Below are positions 41,557 through 51,601 of a stretch of DNA of 64,000 nucleotides, one piece after another. Each line of letters opens with the position of its first letter. Within the stretch, counting starts at the first letter, position 1. Made by a program: the position numbers and the translations under genes. The notes below the pieces were generated by a model. It saw nothing but the letters and a program-made list of their open reading frames with translations. It made no database searches and was not told the origin of the DNA. Source of the DNA: Haematobia irritans. Its lineage: Eukaryota; Arthropoda; Insecta; Diptera; Muscidae. Location of the stretch: the NCBI RefSeq assembly GCF_050003625.1, contig NC_134398.1, positions 92,881,248 to 92,945,247 of the forward strand, given 5' to 3'.

Positions 41557-41889
41557 GTGACACAACTGCCAACTGATAGTACCTGCAACTGCCAAAAGGA
41601 GGTTGGCAATAAATTCGTTTATCACAACCAATCTGTATACTCTGTGTAGAAATAAAATGTTGGTAGATTACTTTTGGGGATCGGCTATGTATAACTATAG
41701 ACCGATATGAACCAATTTTGTTATGGTTGTTAGCGGCCATATACTAGCGCAATGTACCAAATTTCACAACGTACCAAATTTCAACCGGATCGGATGAATT
41801 TCGCTCCTCCAAGAGATCCGGAGGTCAAACCTGGGGATCGGTTTAAATGGGGGTTATATATAATTAAGACCGATATGGTTATATATAAT

Positions 41890-42686
41890 TATACCCTGCG
41901 CCACACTGTGGAATAGGGTATTATAAGTTAGTGCATATGTTTGCAACACCCAGAAGCTTTCGCCCGATTTACACTCATATGACCACAGAGGGCAATTTTT
42001 AACTCCGATTTAGTTGAAATTTTGCACAGGGAGTAGAATTAGCATTGTAGCTACGCGTGACAAATTTGGTTGAAATCGGTTAAGATTTAGATATATCTCC
42101 CATATATAGCTTTCGCCCGATTTACACTCATATGACCACAGAGGCAAATTTTTAACTCCGATTGAAATTAGCAGAATTAGCATTGTAGCTATGCGTGCCA
42201 AATTTGGTTGAAATCGGTTCAGATTTAGATATAGCTCCCATATATATGTTTTTCTTATTTCGACAAAAATGGTCAAAATAGCAAAATTATCCTTGTAAAA
42301 TCGCCACTGCTTAGTCGAAAAGTTGTAAAAATGACTCCAATTTTTTTAAACTTATAATACATATGTATCAGGCGATAAATCATAAATAAACTTTTGCGAA
42401 GTTTCCTTAAAATTGCCTCAGATTTAAATGTTTCCCATATTTTTTTTATTAACATTGTGTTCCACCCTTGTGCATTAGCCGACTTAAATTTTGAGTCTAT
42501 AGATTTTGTCTATCAAATTCTGTCCAGATCGAGTGATATTTACATGTATGTATTTGGGACAAACCTTTATATATAGCCCCCAACACATTTGACGGATGTT
42601 ATATGGTATCAAAAATTTAGATCTACAAAGTGATGCAGGGTATAATATAGTCGGCTCCGCCCGACTTTAGACTTTCCTTACTTGTT
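41890..42686 (+). mobile_element. second E-like element (TACCCTGC...CTTGTT), 797 bp
   Basis: Starts TATACCCTGCGCCACACTGT and ends CTTTCCTTACTTGTT. Inverted blocks TACCCTGC (41892) and GCAGGGTA (about 42635); hairpin AGTCGG...CCGACT about 30 bp from the right end. Interior has a tandem unit (CTTTCGCCCGATTTACACTC ... TTGGTTGAAATCGGTT) present twice, about 41955-42110 and 42111-42245. Inserted in a 153-bp unit of E5. Different sequence but same plan as E. Confidence 0.65.
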
Positions 42687-43460
42687 AAGACCGGTACCAA
42701 ATTTCAACCGGATCGGGTGAATTTTGCACTTCCAAGGGACTCCGGAGGTCAAATCTGGGGATCGGTTTATATGGGGGCTACATATAATTATGGACCAATT
42801 CCTGCATGGTTGTTGGAGACCATATACTAACACCACGTACCAAAATTCAACCGAATCGGATGGATTTTGCTCTGCCATGAGGCTCCGGAGGTCAAATCTG
42901 GGGATCGGATTATATGGGGGCTATATATAATTATTGACCGATGTGGACCAATTTTTGCATGGTTGTTAGAGACTATATACTAATACCATGTACCAAATTT
43001 CAGCCGGATCGGATGAAATTTGCTTCTCTTAGAGGCTCCGCAAACCTAATCGGGGGATCGGTTTATATGGGGGCTATATATAATTATGAACCGATCTGGA
43101 CCAATTTTTGCGTAGTTGTTAGAGACCATATCCTAACACCATGTAGGCCTGATCGGATGAAATTTTCTTCTCTTAGAGTCTCCGCAAGCCAAATCTGGGA
43201 TTCGGTTTATATGGGGGCTATATATAATTATAGACCGATATATACGAATCTTTGCATGGTTGTTAGAGACTATATACTAATACCATGTACCAAATTTCAA
43301 CCGGATCGGATGAATTTTGCTCCTTCAAGATGCTCCGCAAGCCAAATCAGAGCGTCGGTGTATATGTGGGCTATACGTAAAAGTGGTCCGATCTGGCCCG
43401 TTTGCAATACCATCCGACCTACATCAATAACAACTACTTGTGCCAAGTTTCAAGTCGATA

Positions 43461-43716
43461 GCTCTCTTTGCTTAAAATTGCTGAACAGTACGCGAACGCA
43501 ATCCAGTAACTATTTGTATATTCCAAATTTCAGCTTCTAAAACATTAAAAACATTTTTTTTTTCTTATCAAACACTCTAGCAAAAAAATTCTCAATCTGA
43601 TAACTGTCAAACTCAGTCTCTTTCACTTTAATGTTTTAGAAGCTGAAATTTGAATGCGCAAATAGTTACTGGATGCCATTCGCGTACTTTTTTTTTGCAA
43701 TTTTAAACAAAGAGAA
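43461..43716. mobile_element. foldback MITE of about 255 bp
   Basis: CTCTTTGCTTAAAATTGC near 43463 is inverted as GCAATTTTAAACAAAGAG at 43697-43714, and the repeat continues inward through GTAACTATTTG and TTTCAGCTTCTAAAACATTA for about 85 bp. It breaks the conserved E sequence CAAGTCGATAGCT. A related arm occurs in the hAT MITE at 22440-22500. Confidence 0.65.
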
Positions 43717-43799
43717 TAATGTTTTCTCTTGCTAGGTTTTACTGATAATATTTACTATAAAAGTAGGCGAACAGACCTAATACTAAATAAGCATGCTAT

Positions 43800-44300
43800 C
43801 ATATGAAAGAGGAGGTAAAAATAATTTTTTCTTGTCAGAGAATTCGGATTTTCATCGAAAAATCATCTTGACAAATGAGGCTCATTTCCAACTCGGCGTC
43901 TATGTCAAAATGCAAAATTGTTTTATCTTATGGTCCTCCATTCTCAACGTACGACTGTTTAGTTTGGTAAGAGGTCTTGCGGAGTTACTTGTTTGTTCGC
44001 AAATGAAATTGCATCACCAGTTAAGTTTTATGGTTGGAGCTGGTTGGTGTTGATCTGGACAACGTTTATTTTTAATAATTATGTGCCACACAAGCAACCA
44101 AACCGTTGTTCTTTTGCAGGAAACGTTTTCTTGCAAATTAGCCACCAAATACTTGCGAGTTTCCTTCTTCCTGTCGGACCATGTGAAAGAATGTCATCAA
44201 CCCAGCATCGAATAAGTACCTCAACGATAGAATCCGTGAGACTATCGACGACAAAAGGGCTACCCACTGTCCGATTTGGTTATGCAAAATTACATGAAAT
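43800..44300 (+). pseudogene. degenerate rosa-like transposase
   Basis: Plus frame contains DFHRKIILTNEAHFQLGVYV followed by KMQNC, matching the FYRQILFSDEAHFWLNGYVN / KQNC block of the transposase at 30.3-30.9 kb; the following ASPVKFYGWSWL fits its VWCGLYAGG region poorly. The first catalytic Asp is replaced (TNEAHF for SDEAHF), and stops and frameshifts follow. An old relic. Confidence 0.55.
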
Positions 44301-44369
44301 ATATTTGGATTATATTGTTTTTCACTATCAACTGCATATTTTCTGCTTTGTTATGAAATAAACATACGA

Positions 44370-44867
44370 ATAAATATTCTCAAAAAATTATATTTTTTCG
44401 GATATGAAAATTCCTGCTCGTATTAGAAAATCCGTTTCAAAAATATAGTCCTTCTAGAATATCTTCATCGAGTTTGGTTTTGCATGTGAAATGAAAAGGG
44501 GTCTTTATAGATCGGCAATATATATTTATGCTAACCACATTTTCATAGATGTTTGTTGTATAAAAATCTCTCTTTAAAAACCCCGATCTCCGTGTGGGTC
44601 AATTATTAAATAAGGGCGACTTGTTCCCAAATGTTTTTAATGTTTAAAGTTATTTAATGTGTACTATTTCACTATTTTTGGCTTACTGCAACAGTAATTC
44701 TACTTTCAAATAGACTTAAGTGAATTTATAATTTTATTCGGATCAGCAGAAAATTTCAGCAAACTACTGACTTTTCAGCAGTATGTCTACTGTTCCAAAA
44801 TAACAGATTGTTTGCTGTTTTAGCAAACAACCTGCTACAACAGCAGTATTTTATATGAGTTTAACGA
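44370..44867. other. unassigned AT-rich stretch
   Basis: No gene. 44745-44850 has TTCAGCAAACTACTG and TTTAGCAAACAACCTGC, resembling the block at 23090-23340. Confidence 0.4.
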
Positions 44868-44869
44868 CT

Positions 44870-45255
44870 ACTGTGAATATTTATTCACAGGGGTATCTCG
44901 TCCAAAATGTTCGAAATCGGATACATAGACGTCAGGCCGATGATGTTTCTTTCGAGTTGTTATTTTTTCGAGTGACCCTAATTGTTGTATCCGTGGTATT
45001 ATCGACACCTTTTTCACCACTGATACAGTTTCAATTAAATTGAGATAAAGGGGCCAAATGGAGCGAAATGTAAATTTGCACATCGGATTCAAAATTCCTT
45101 TGGTCAATGTTGATGAGAAAGTTAGCTCCGAACATTTGTTTATGTGAAATATTTGGTAGGATAACAAATTGAATACCACCTATTTTTATCTTGCACGTCG
45201 CAGTCAGACATTCCTTAACAGATCTGGGCTTTGTGGTGACCATTCGAGCATTTGA
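44870..45255 (-). pseudogene. possible LTR-retrotransposon protease-region remnant
   Basis: Minus frame 45243-45031 encodes CKIKIGGIQFVILPNISHKQ followed by MFGANFLINID, resembling the C-terminal half of a Ty3/gypsy aspartic protease (hydrophobic strand, then a ...GxDFL-like segment). The frame changes near 45030 and continues with a charged linker to 44870. No active-site DTG seen; weak call. Confidence 0.3.
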
Positions 45256-45288
45256 AACAACTATATCGTTACTATTTGGTAAATATGC

Positions 45289-45559
45289 TTGCTCCTCAGT
45301 GCGGTAACGACATCAAAAGGAGGTAATCCTTTACGAAAGAGATTCAAAGAACGCAGAAATGCTTTGTTTATCCTAAAGAAATTAGGATCTGACCACCCAA
45401 GCACGTTGTCGGCTAAGCACAGCGATTCCTTAAAATGGGCTCAAGGAATTCTTGAAGCTGGCAAAAGGGAACGATCACCGGATGAACTGCAATGCTTTAA
45501 ACGGGATCAAAGATCGTTTGCCTCAGTTGTAAAAGACAGCCTTGTGATGGCTATCATTA
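45289..45559 (+). pseudogene. L copy 4: ORF1 fragment (plus strand)
   Basis: Plus frame with TTSKGGNPLRKRFKERRNAL, LKWAQGILEAGKRERSPDEL and SVVKDSLVMAII, the same ORF1 segment as 34160-33880. Ends exactly where the 3' end of L copy 2 begins in the opposite orientation. The plus-strand L sequence resumes at about 48816. Confidence 0.75.
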
Positions 45560-45866
45560 GGTTAGGTTAAGTTAAAGTGACAGCCCGATTAAGTTTCAGG
45601 CTCACTTAGACTATTCAGTCCATTGTGGTACCACAATTAACTAAAAGTACCTATTACATATGGGCACTTCTAGTTTTAACCACTGAATTCAATATTATTT
45701 TCTTTTGTTGAACCAACCAGATTGTTCCAAAAACAGGTTTTTCAGCTCCGCCAGTAATTTAAAGCTATATGCCCCTAAAATTCGCTTACGCCTCACACAA
45801 AATGCAGGACACTCACACAAGAGGCGTTTAATTAATTCCTTTTCCTCCGCATCATGACAGCTCATA

Positions 45867-46994
45867 CACGCAGAGAAGAAACATGATTGTCACAATCATA
45901 TTCGAAGAGCAAAATAATATGATAGTAGCTATTTTTGCGGCGACCATGTAACATTTTCACCTGCAACCATGTAGGCTCAGTGAACATGGTTCTAAGAAAA
46001 ATAAAATTGTCCTCATCTAAAATGTTATTATGTTGATAAAAAGAATTTTGTCTCCATTAAAAGACAATGGTCACGATCTAAAATGTTATGGTATTCGTCA
46101 AAAATGTTTTTCTTTCAGTTAAAAGAACATGGTCACAACCTAAAATGTTTTGATCTGTATGAAAAAAAATTTTCTTGGTCGAAAAAAGGACGCCACTTGA
46201 GAAAAGAAAACACAAAATTAACTTTATTTATTTGTATTTATTTATTTATAAATTAATTCATTGTTTATTTGTATTTATAATGTCAAGCAAACTTCACATA
46301 TTTTTACACACTGCATTTTGGTTTTATTTCAACAATAAGTAATTATTCCATATTTACTTCGTGCCCATCAAATGTACCAACGCAGACATCATGTAACAGC
46401 AAATAGAAATAAATGATACCACATGTTATATCAAAATGCAGATCAAAAATCATGTACATTTTTTCAATTACACTTTCCTTTTTTGTGTTCACATAAAACC
46501 ACGTGCCACTTCTGAATAAATAAATTAACACAAAACACAATAATTCCGTATTCTCCGTCCATTCCAAGACACAATCAACACACGACTGACGCTCGAAATG
46601 AAAATCGTGTGTACCTGCTCAATGTTTTTATAAAATTATTTTCGCCGCAAACAAGTTAGAAAATTAAATGGTCACGAAAACAATGTCACGTAATGGTTCT
46701 ATACATGTCTATATATAACCTATAAAAATACTTTTTTCTCAGCAAAAAGTAAAAAAATTTAGTGGTCAGGTACATGATTTTCCCGACCATATAATGGTCT
46801 CAAATCCTATCATTTAAATACTAGAACATGTTTGCGGCATTTGAGAACCATTTTAATGCTTATTGCAAACATATATTTTTCTCCGCTCGAAAATTATTTT
46901 TACAAAGACCAAATACATGGTTTTCGCGACAATTACATACTCTAGATAAGCATTAAATGATGCCGCAACCATGTCCAAACATGTTCTGTGCGTG
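45867..46994. mobile_element. 1,128-bp TA-flanked MITE, CACGCAGAG family
   Basis: Tips CACGCAGAGAAGAAACATG and (reverse) CACGCACAGAACATGTTTG; TA at 45865-45866 and 46995-46996. The LINE sequence GCTCATACAGTAGTCATTA is its empty site (29778-29796 in copy 1 reads GCTCATACAATAGTCATTA). Interior rich in ATGGTC and AAAATGTT words, no transposase. Same family as 61657-61888. Confidence 0.8.
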
Positions 46995-46996
46995 TA

Positions 46997-47735
46997 CAGT
47001 AGTCATTACACTTCGCACCAATAGTTTTTGCACATTCGCCTATCAGGCAGCGACCCGTTATAGCAGATATCAGAAGTGATATCTGACGTCTTGAGAATAC
47101 TAGCATATCTAGTGTGCGGTTCAAGTTTAAATGGGGCCATATTTGCTTGGTGTCGTTACAACCCTTGCAATTCTCCCATCGAACATTTGTCATCATGACA
47201 GCCTTCTCACACAGTAAGAGCTTGCAGGTAGCCAAAGACATACCAACAGATTCTAGTTCCCCTGGAATATGTTAGTTCCTAGCCTTGCTAACTCATCTGC
47301 TTCGCTGTTTCACGGTATGTTCCTATGGCCAGGCACCCATATTAGGTGAATATTCTACTGCTCAGCCATCTCGTTGAGAGATTTGCGGCATTCGATGGCA
47401 GTTTTCGAGTTAAGGAACACAGAGTCCAAGGATTGACTGTCTGAGTATATATAAATGCCAAAATTTTTTGGAACAGTACTTCTCAGCCAATTCGCCACCT
47501 CTCTTATTGCTAATATTTCAGCCTGAAAAACACTACAGTGACTAGGTAATCTTTTCTCTATTCGAAGTTCCAGATCTTTAGAATATACTCCGAAATCCAC
47601 TTGTCCATTCAATTTGGAGCCATCAGTGTAGAAATCTATATATCTTTTATTCCCCTGTGTAAACCACGCCTCACTGTTGGGAATTAGAGTTTCAAACTTT
47701 TTGTCGAAAATTGGTTTCGCCATAGTGTAATCCAC
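46997..47735 (-). pseudogene. L copy 2: RNase H and CCHC region
   Basis: 47735-47355 encodes IDFYTDGSKLNGQVDFGVYS, SVFQAEILAIREVANWL and YSDSQSLDSVF, the RNase H core with three acidic catalytic positions visible. 47241-46942 covers the C-terminal region before the MITE. Unlike copy 1 it is not cut by the rosa-like element. Confidence 0.8.
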
Positions 47736-47739
47736 TGCA

Positions 47740-48805
47740 TTAGGTACATCTGGTATTATTTAGAGGACCGAACTGTGACCATACATTTTTTCCGAACACA
47801 GCGATAGCTCGCACAGCCGTTGTTGCAGCTGACTGTTTGGCCAAAATGTCTAAAGGCAATAGATGCAGCATGACATTAAGGGAATCTGTTCCTGTCTTAC
47901 TGAATGCGCCTGAGATACACAAGCACGACATACGCTGAACTTTATCTAAACCTGTCGGTTGCTGAAGTGCCAGCAACCAAACGACAACATCATATAGCAT
48001 TATAGGTCTAACCACTGCCGTCGGTTTTAGTCCCCACTTTTTTCCATTGCCTTTTTGCACGAGTACAAAGCTATCGTGGCTGTTCTCGCTCTTTCTTCAA
48101 TATTAAGCCTAAAGTTCAGCTTCCTGTCCAGAATAACGCCAAGTGCACACTCACCAAAGGGAATTTCAATACCCCCTAAGGATATGTGCTTAACCGTGGG
48201 AGTTTTGCGATCTTTGCAGTACATGACTAATTCTGTCTTTGCCGGATTTACTCCAAGACCATTCTCTTTCGCCCATTTCTCAGTCATCCGGAGGGTTCTC
48301 TGTATAACATCTCTGATTGTGGATGGGAATTTTCCCCTGACTGCTAGAGCCACATCGTCTGCGTATGTCACCACTTTTATCCTTTTTTTTCTAGGGAAAC
48401 CAGAAAGTTGTTTATAGCAATATTCCAAAGAAGAGGTGATAGAACTACTCCTTGGGGAGTGCTTCTGTTAAAATGCCTTTGTATGTTTGCTTGTCCTAGT
48501 GTGAGAGAGCAAACTTGAATCCACGCTAGTTGTAAGATAAATGTCTATCATCCTCTCCAGAGCCTTAAGTAGGAATGGGGATAAGCTGATTGGTCGGAAA
48601 TCCTTCACACTCGAGTGAGAGGCTTTTACCGCTTTCGGTATGAAAAAGACTTTTGTTTCCCTCCACTTTTCTGGAATATATGCTAAGTTTATACATCCTT
48701 TATATATCACCGTCAACCAAGGGATAATTCTTTCAGTCACTGCTTGTAACTCCGCCGTAGTAATTCCATCAGGTCCGGGGGATTTGAATGGCCCAAAGCT
48801 TTCTT
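47740..48805 (-). pseudogene. L copy 2: reverse transcriptase
   Basis: 48740-48468: IPEKWRETKVFFIPKAVKAS, DFRPISLSPFLLKALERMID. 48428-48027: IKVVTYADDVALAVRGKFPS with the YADD catalytic box and LGGIEIPFGECALGVIL. 48060-47740: thumb region (LDKVQRMSCLCISGAFSKTG). Deletion of RT fingers/palm between the first two blocks plus two frameshifts; inactive. Confidence 0.82.
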
Positions 48806-48815
48806 ACGCCCATCT

Positions 48816-48930
48816 GTCAATTAAGCACTCCGGGTTTCAAACTTTTGCATAATACCGGTAACGATATAAATGGAGCATGTATAATTGCTAAAAACGAACT
48901 AAACTTGTTTCTGCTTCCTTCCTTGGAATA
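48816..48930 (+). pseudogene. L copy 4: endonuclease fragment (plus strand)
   Basis: Plus strand encodes YTGNDVN-like then IIAKNELNLFLLPS, matching the endonuclease of copy 1 near 33000-32925. Cut at TA 48929-48930 by the mariner. Confidence 0.7.
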
Positions 48931-50190
48931 ACAAGTTGGCTGATAAGTCCCCGGTCTGACACATAGATGGCGTCGCTAGTATTAAATGCATATTATTTTT
49001 ATATAGTACCAACCTTCAAATGATTCGTTTCAAAATTTGACGTCTGTAAGTCAATTAGTTTGTGAGATAGAGCGTCTTTTGTGAAGCAACTTTTGTTATT
49101 GTAAAAAAAATGGAAAAAAGGAATTTCGTGTTTTGATAAAATACTGTTTTCTGAAGGGAAAAAATACGGTGGAAGCAAAAACTTGGCTTGATAATGAGTT
49201 TCCGGACTCTGCCCCAGGGAAGTCAACAATAATTGATTGGTATGAAAAATTCAAGCGTGGTGAAATGAGCACGGAGAACGGTGAACGCAGTGGACGCCCG
49301 AAAGAGGTGGTTACCGACGAAAACATCACAAAAATCCACAAAATGATTTTGAATGACCGTAAAATGAAGTTGATCGAGATAGCAGAGGCCTTAAAGATAT
49401 CAAAGGAACATGTTGGTCATATCATTCATCAATATTTGGATATGCTGAAGCTCTGTGCAAAATGGGTGCCGCGCGAGCTCACATTTGACCAAAAACAACA
49501 ACGTGTTGATGTTTCTGAGCGGTTTTTGCAGCTGTTAACTCGTAATACACCCGAGTTTTTCCATCGATATGTGACAATGGATGAAACATGGCTCCATCAC
49601 TACACTCCTGGGTCCAATCGACAGTCGGCTGAGTGGACAGCGACCGGTGAACCGTCTCCAAAGCGTGGAAAGACTCAAAAGTCCGCTGACAAAGTAATGG
49701 CCTCTGTTTTTTGGGATGCGCATGGAATAATTTTTATCGATTATCTTGAGAAGGGAAAAAACATCAACAGTGACTATTATATGGCGTTATTGGAGCGTTT
49801 GAAGGTCGAAATCGCGGCAAAACGGCCCCATATGAAGAAGAGAAAAGTTTTGTTCCACCAAGACAACGCACCGTGCCACAAGTCATTGAGAACGATGGCA
49901 AAAATTCATGAATTGGGCTTCGAATTGCTTCCCCACCCACCGTATTCTCCAGATCTGACCCCCAGCGACTTTTTTTGTTCTCAGACCTCAAAAGGATGCT
50001 CGCAGGGAAAAAATTTGGCTGCAATGAAGAGGTGAGCGCCGACACTGAGGCCTATGGTATCAAAAAATTGGAAGGTCGTTATAATCGTTGTATCGCTCTT
50101 GAAGGGAACTATGTTGAATAATAAAAACGAATTTTGACAAAAAAAAATGTGTTTTCCTTTGTTAGACCGGGGACTTATCAGCCAACCTGT
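48931..50190 (+). mobile_element. mariner element, 1,260 bp, both termini present
   Basis: Terminal inverted repeats ACAAGTTGGCTGATAAGTCC and (reverse) ACAGGTTGGCTGATAAGTCC, continuing CCGGTCT; TA at 48929-48930 and 50191-50192. It encodes one transposase on the plus strand. A second, truncated copy of the same subfamily is at 63245-64000. Confidence 0.92.
49108..50121 (+). pseudogene. mariner transposase (DD34D), frameshifted
   Basis: Likely start ATG at 49108 (MEKRNF), shifted by one frame before the long frame 49133-50035. That frame has paired HTH motifs (WLDNEFPDSAPGKSTIIDWY; LIEIAEALKISKEHVGHIIH), the WVPREL linker, VTMDETWLHHY, FHQDNAPCHKS and YSPDLTPSDFF, with 34 residues between the last two Asp. 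After SDFF a one-base change breaks the frame; the rest (LKRMLAGKKFGCNEE ... LEGNYVE) is readable to a TAA at 50119-50121 with an internal deletion. Catalytic triad intact but the protein is not. Confidence 0.9.
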
Positions 50191-50192
50191 TA

Positions 50193-50460
50193 TGAGCACT
50201 GCAAGATATCGAAAACGCAGTGAAGCGTATTACTAAGGCTTTCAACATCCCACTGAAAGCTGCATGCCCTAGAGGAAAACCAAGGGAGGAAAATCGACCA
50301 CCATGGTGGTCTACGGAGTTAAGTAATATGAGGAAATCCTACAGGAAGCTCTTTAGCAAAACAAAGTCCACCACAGCTCCTGAGGATTGGGACGCTTACC
50401 AGAAGAATCTGAGAGGATACAAGCGAGAACTGAGAAAGGCTCAGCATAACTCTTATGGCA
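50193..50460 (+). pseudogene. L copy 4: segment between endonuclease and RT
   Basis: Plus frame encodes PPWWSTELSNMRKSYRKLFS and EDWDAYQKNLRGYKRELRKA, the usual basic linker before the RT of I/R1-type LINEs. Supports that the mariner landed in a L copy. Ends at 50460 against BEL sequence. Confidence 0.7.
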
Positions 50461-51235
50461 TATGGCTTGATGTTTGGATCAAGCCCGGTTTAAGAATTTT
50501 TGGCAATTCGTCGTTTGCTATCATGATGTCAATGTTGACAGGGTGGTAAAAGTGAGGGTCTGCCAAATCTGGCAGCTGACTATACGTGTTCTCCAGAATC
50601 TTGTCCCGAACTTTCTCTGGTAGCGTCGTATTGAGTTTGTCATGTACAACCCCCTGAATTTGTATTTTAACGGAGTTATCATAGAATGATTGAAGATTTA
50701 GGGTACAAAACTCATGGCCATCTTTTTTGGTTGTTTGCATGTGATTGTTACGTACAAACGACTTCAAAATTACAGTTTGCGTTGCTCCAGAGTTCAAAAT
50801 TAAACGTGTTTTGCTTGTACCAGCGTTTGTTACCGCCCGAGCCAAAGCAGTTGGAAGAAAAACATGCCTTTTAGATCGACCTCCAAGACGATTTTGAATT
50901 TTTGAGCATTTTGATTCAGATTTAGACTTGACGTGTTTTGAAGAGTCAACGTTTGAACGGACCTGTACTAATGTTGAAGGTTTTGGGCTGCGTGTTTGTC
51001 TTTTAGTTTGGTTTTGGTACCGATGTTTTGAAGAATTTTGTCCTCTTTTGGGTTGGGTTGAGTGATCCATGTGCAATTTAGTGTGATGATTCTTATTGCA
51101 TACGGTGCAAGTTTTGCGCGAGCGGCACCATTCTCTTGTATGTGATGCACAGAGACAGTTGAAACAGTATCCCATTCTTTATGCCACATTTACTCGTTCG
51201 AGAACATCCATTCTACTAAATTTCAAGCAGAATAA
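50461..51235 (-). pseudogene. BEL/Pao element B: Gag zinc knuckles and protease
   Basis: 241-codon frame from 51175. CFNCLCASHTREWCRSRKTC followed by TVCNKNHHTKLH is the BEL/Pao Gag zinc-knuckle pattern. The protease motif reads LILNSGATQTVIL where the family has LDSGA: the catalytic Asp is replaced by Asn. Ends in the ADPHFYHPVNIDIMI segment typical of the region after the protease. Sequence differs from element A, so this is a second family. Confidence 0.8.
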
Positions 51236-51299
51236 TAAATGGTGATTCTCTTGAAATAGTTTGAATTTTTGGGAGCTAAGAATTATTTATAAGTTAAGA

Positions 51300-51535
51300 T
51301 TTTGGATATACATGAGATCGGATTAAGTGAAATTCTTGTCGTATGTATCGAAGCATACTTTGATGTTCCGCATGATTAAAACTTTATGAGAAAAATCAAC
51401 AAGTAATATGCAAAATCTCGACTTTTCCGGAAGTATTATAGGATATCGTTCATTGAAACTCAAATCGGAGTTAGAAAGCCTTCCATTGACTCGTAAAAGT
51501 CCGTTGTTGTCTAAGAAAGGATTCACTGTTAACAA
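51300..51535 (-). pseudogene. BEL/Pao element A: integrase N-terminal fragment
   Basis: 71 codons: NPFLDNNGLLRVNGRLSNSD and ERYPIILPEKSRFCILLVDF, the start of BEL integrases; zinc-binding His are partly lost. The DDE core is missing because the element is cut around 51240-51300 and abuts element B. Confidence 0.7.
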
Positions 51536-51601
51536 TCTGCTTCTCGATCCGATTGGTAAGTTTTTCGAAAGACAATTGTACTCAGAAGAAAAGTAGGCAC
51601 G

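Larger units (their letters stand above)
37300..41646. mobile_element. element N: 4.35-kb TA-flanked element, non-coding
   Basis: Tips CACACAGAGAATATATTTG and (reverse) CACAGAGTATACAGATTGG. TA at 37298-37299 and 41647-41648; joining the flanks regenerates the 29-bp unit word TTTTCTATAGAAATAAAAT. Inside are element T, an E-like second-family end near 40536-40605 and an inverted repeat near 41.1-41.6 kb. No transposase. The large size is mostly later insertions. Confidence 0.65.
37191..43460 (-). mobile_element. E-family composite repeat, copy E5, expanded by insertions
   Basis: Reverse orientation like E2. 29-bp units at 37191-37299, interrupted by element N (37300-41646) inside a unit, continue at 41649. 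Then TTGGGGATCGGCTATGTATA, 153-bp units, a second insertion (41890-42686), more 153-bp units (42687-43380) and the E start region in reverse (ACATCAATAACAACTACTTG, CAAGTTTCAAGTCGATAGCT), cut at 43460 by a MITE. A 199-codon frame at 42941-43540 is due to the 51-codon period. Confidence 0.7.
45560..48805 (-). mobile_element. L LINE, copy 2 (5' truncated, with 3' end)
   Basis: 3' end is present: AGGTTAGGTTAAGTTAAAG (plus strand) then the TTCAGGCTCACTTAGACTAT block. Moving right come CCHC, RNase H, RT (YADD at about 48355) and the start of RT (FGPFKSPGPDGI) to about 48805. It contains a 1,128-bp MITE (45867-46994). Part of the RT between DSSLLS and TLGQANIQ is deleted (near 48500). Inserted into L copy 4. 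Confidence 0.8.
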
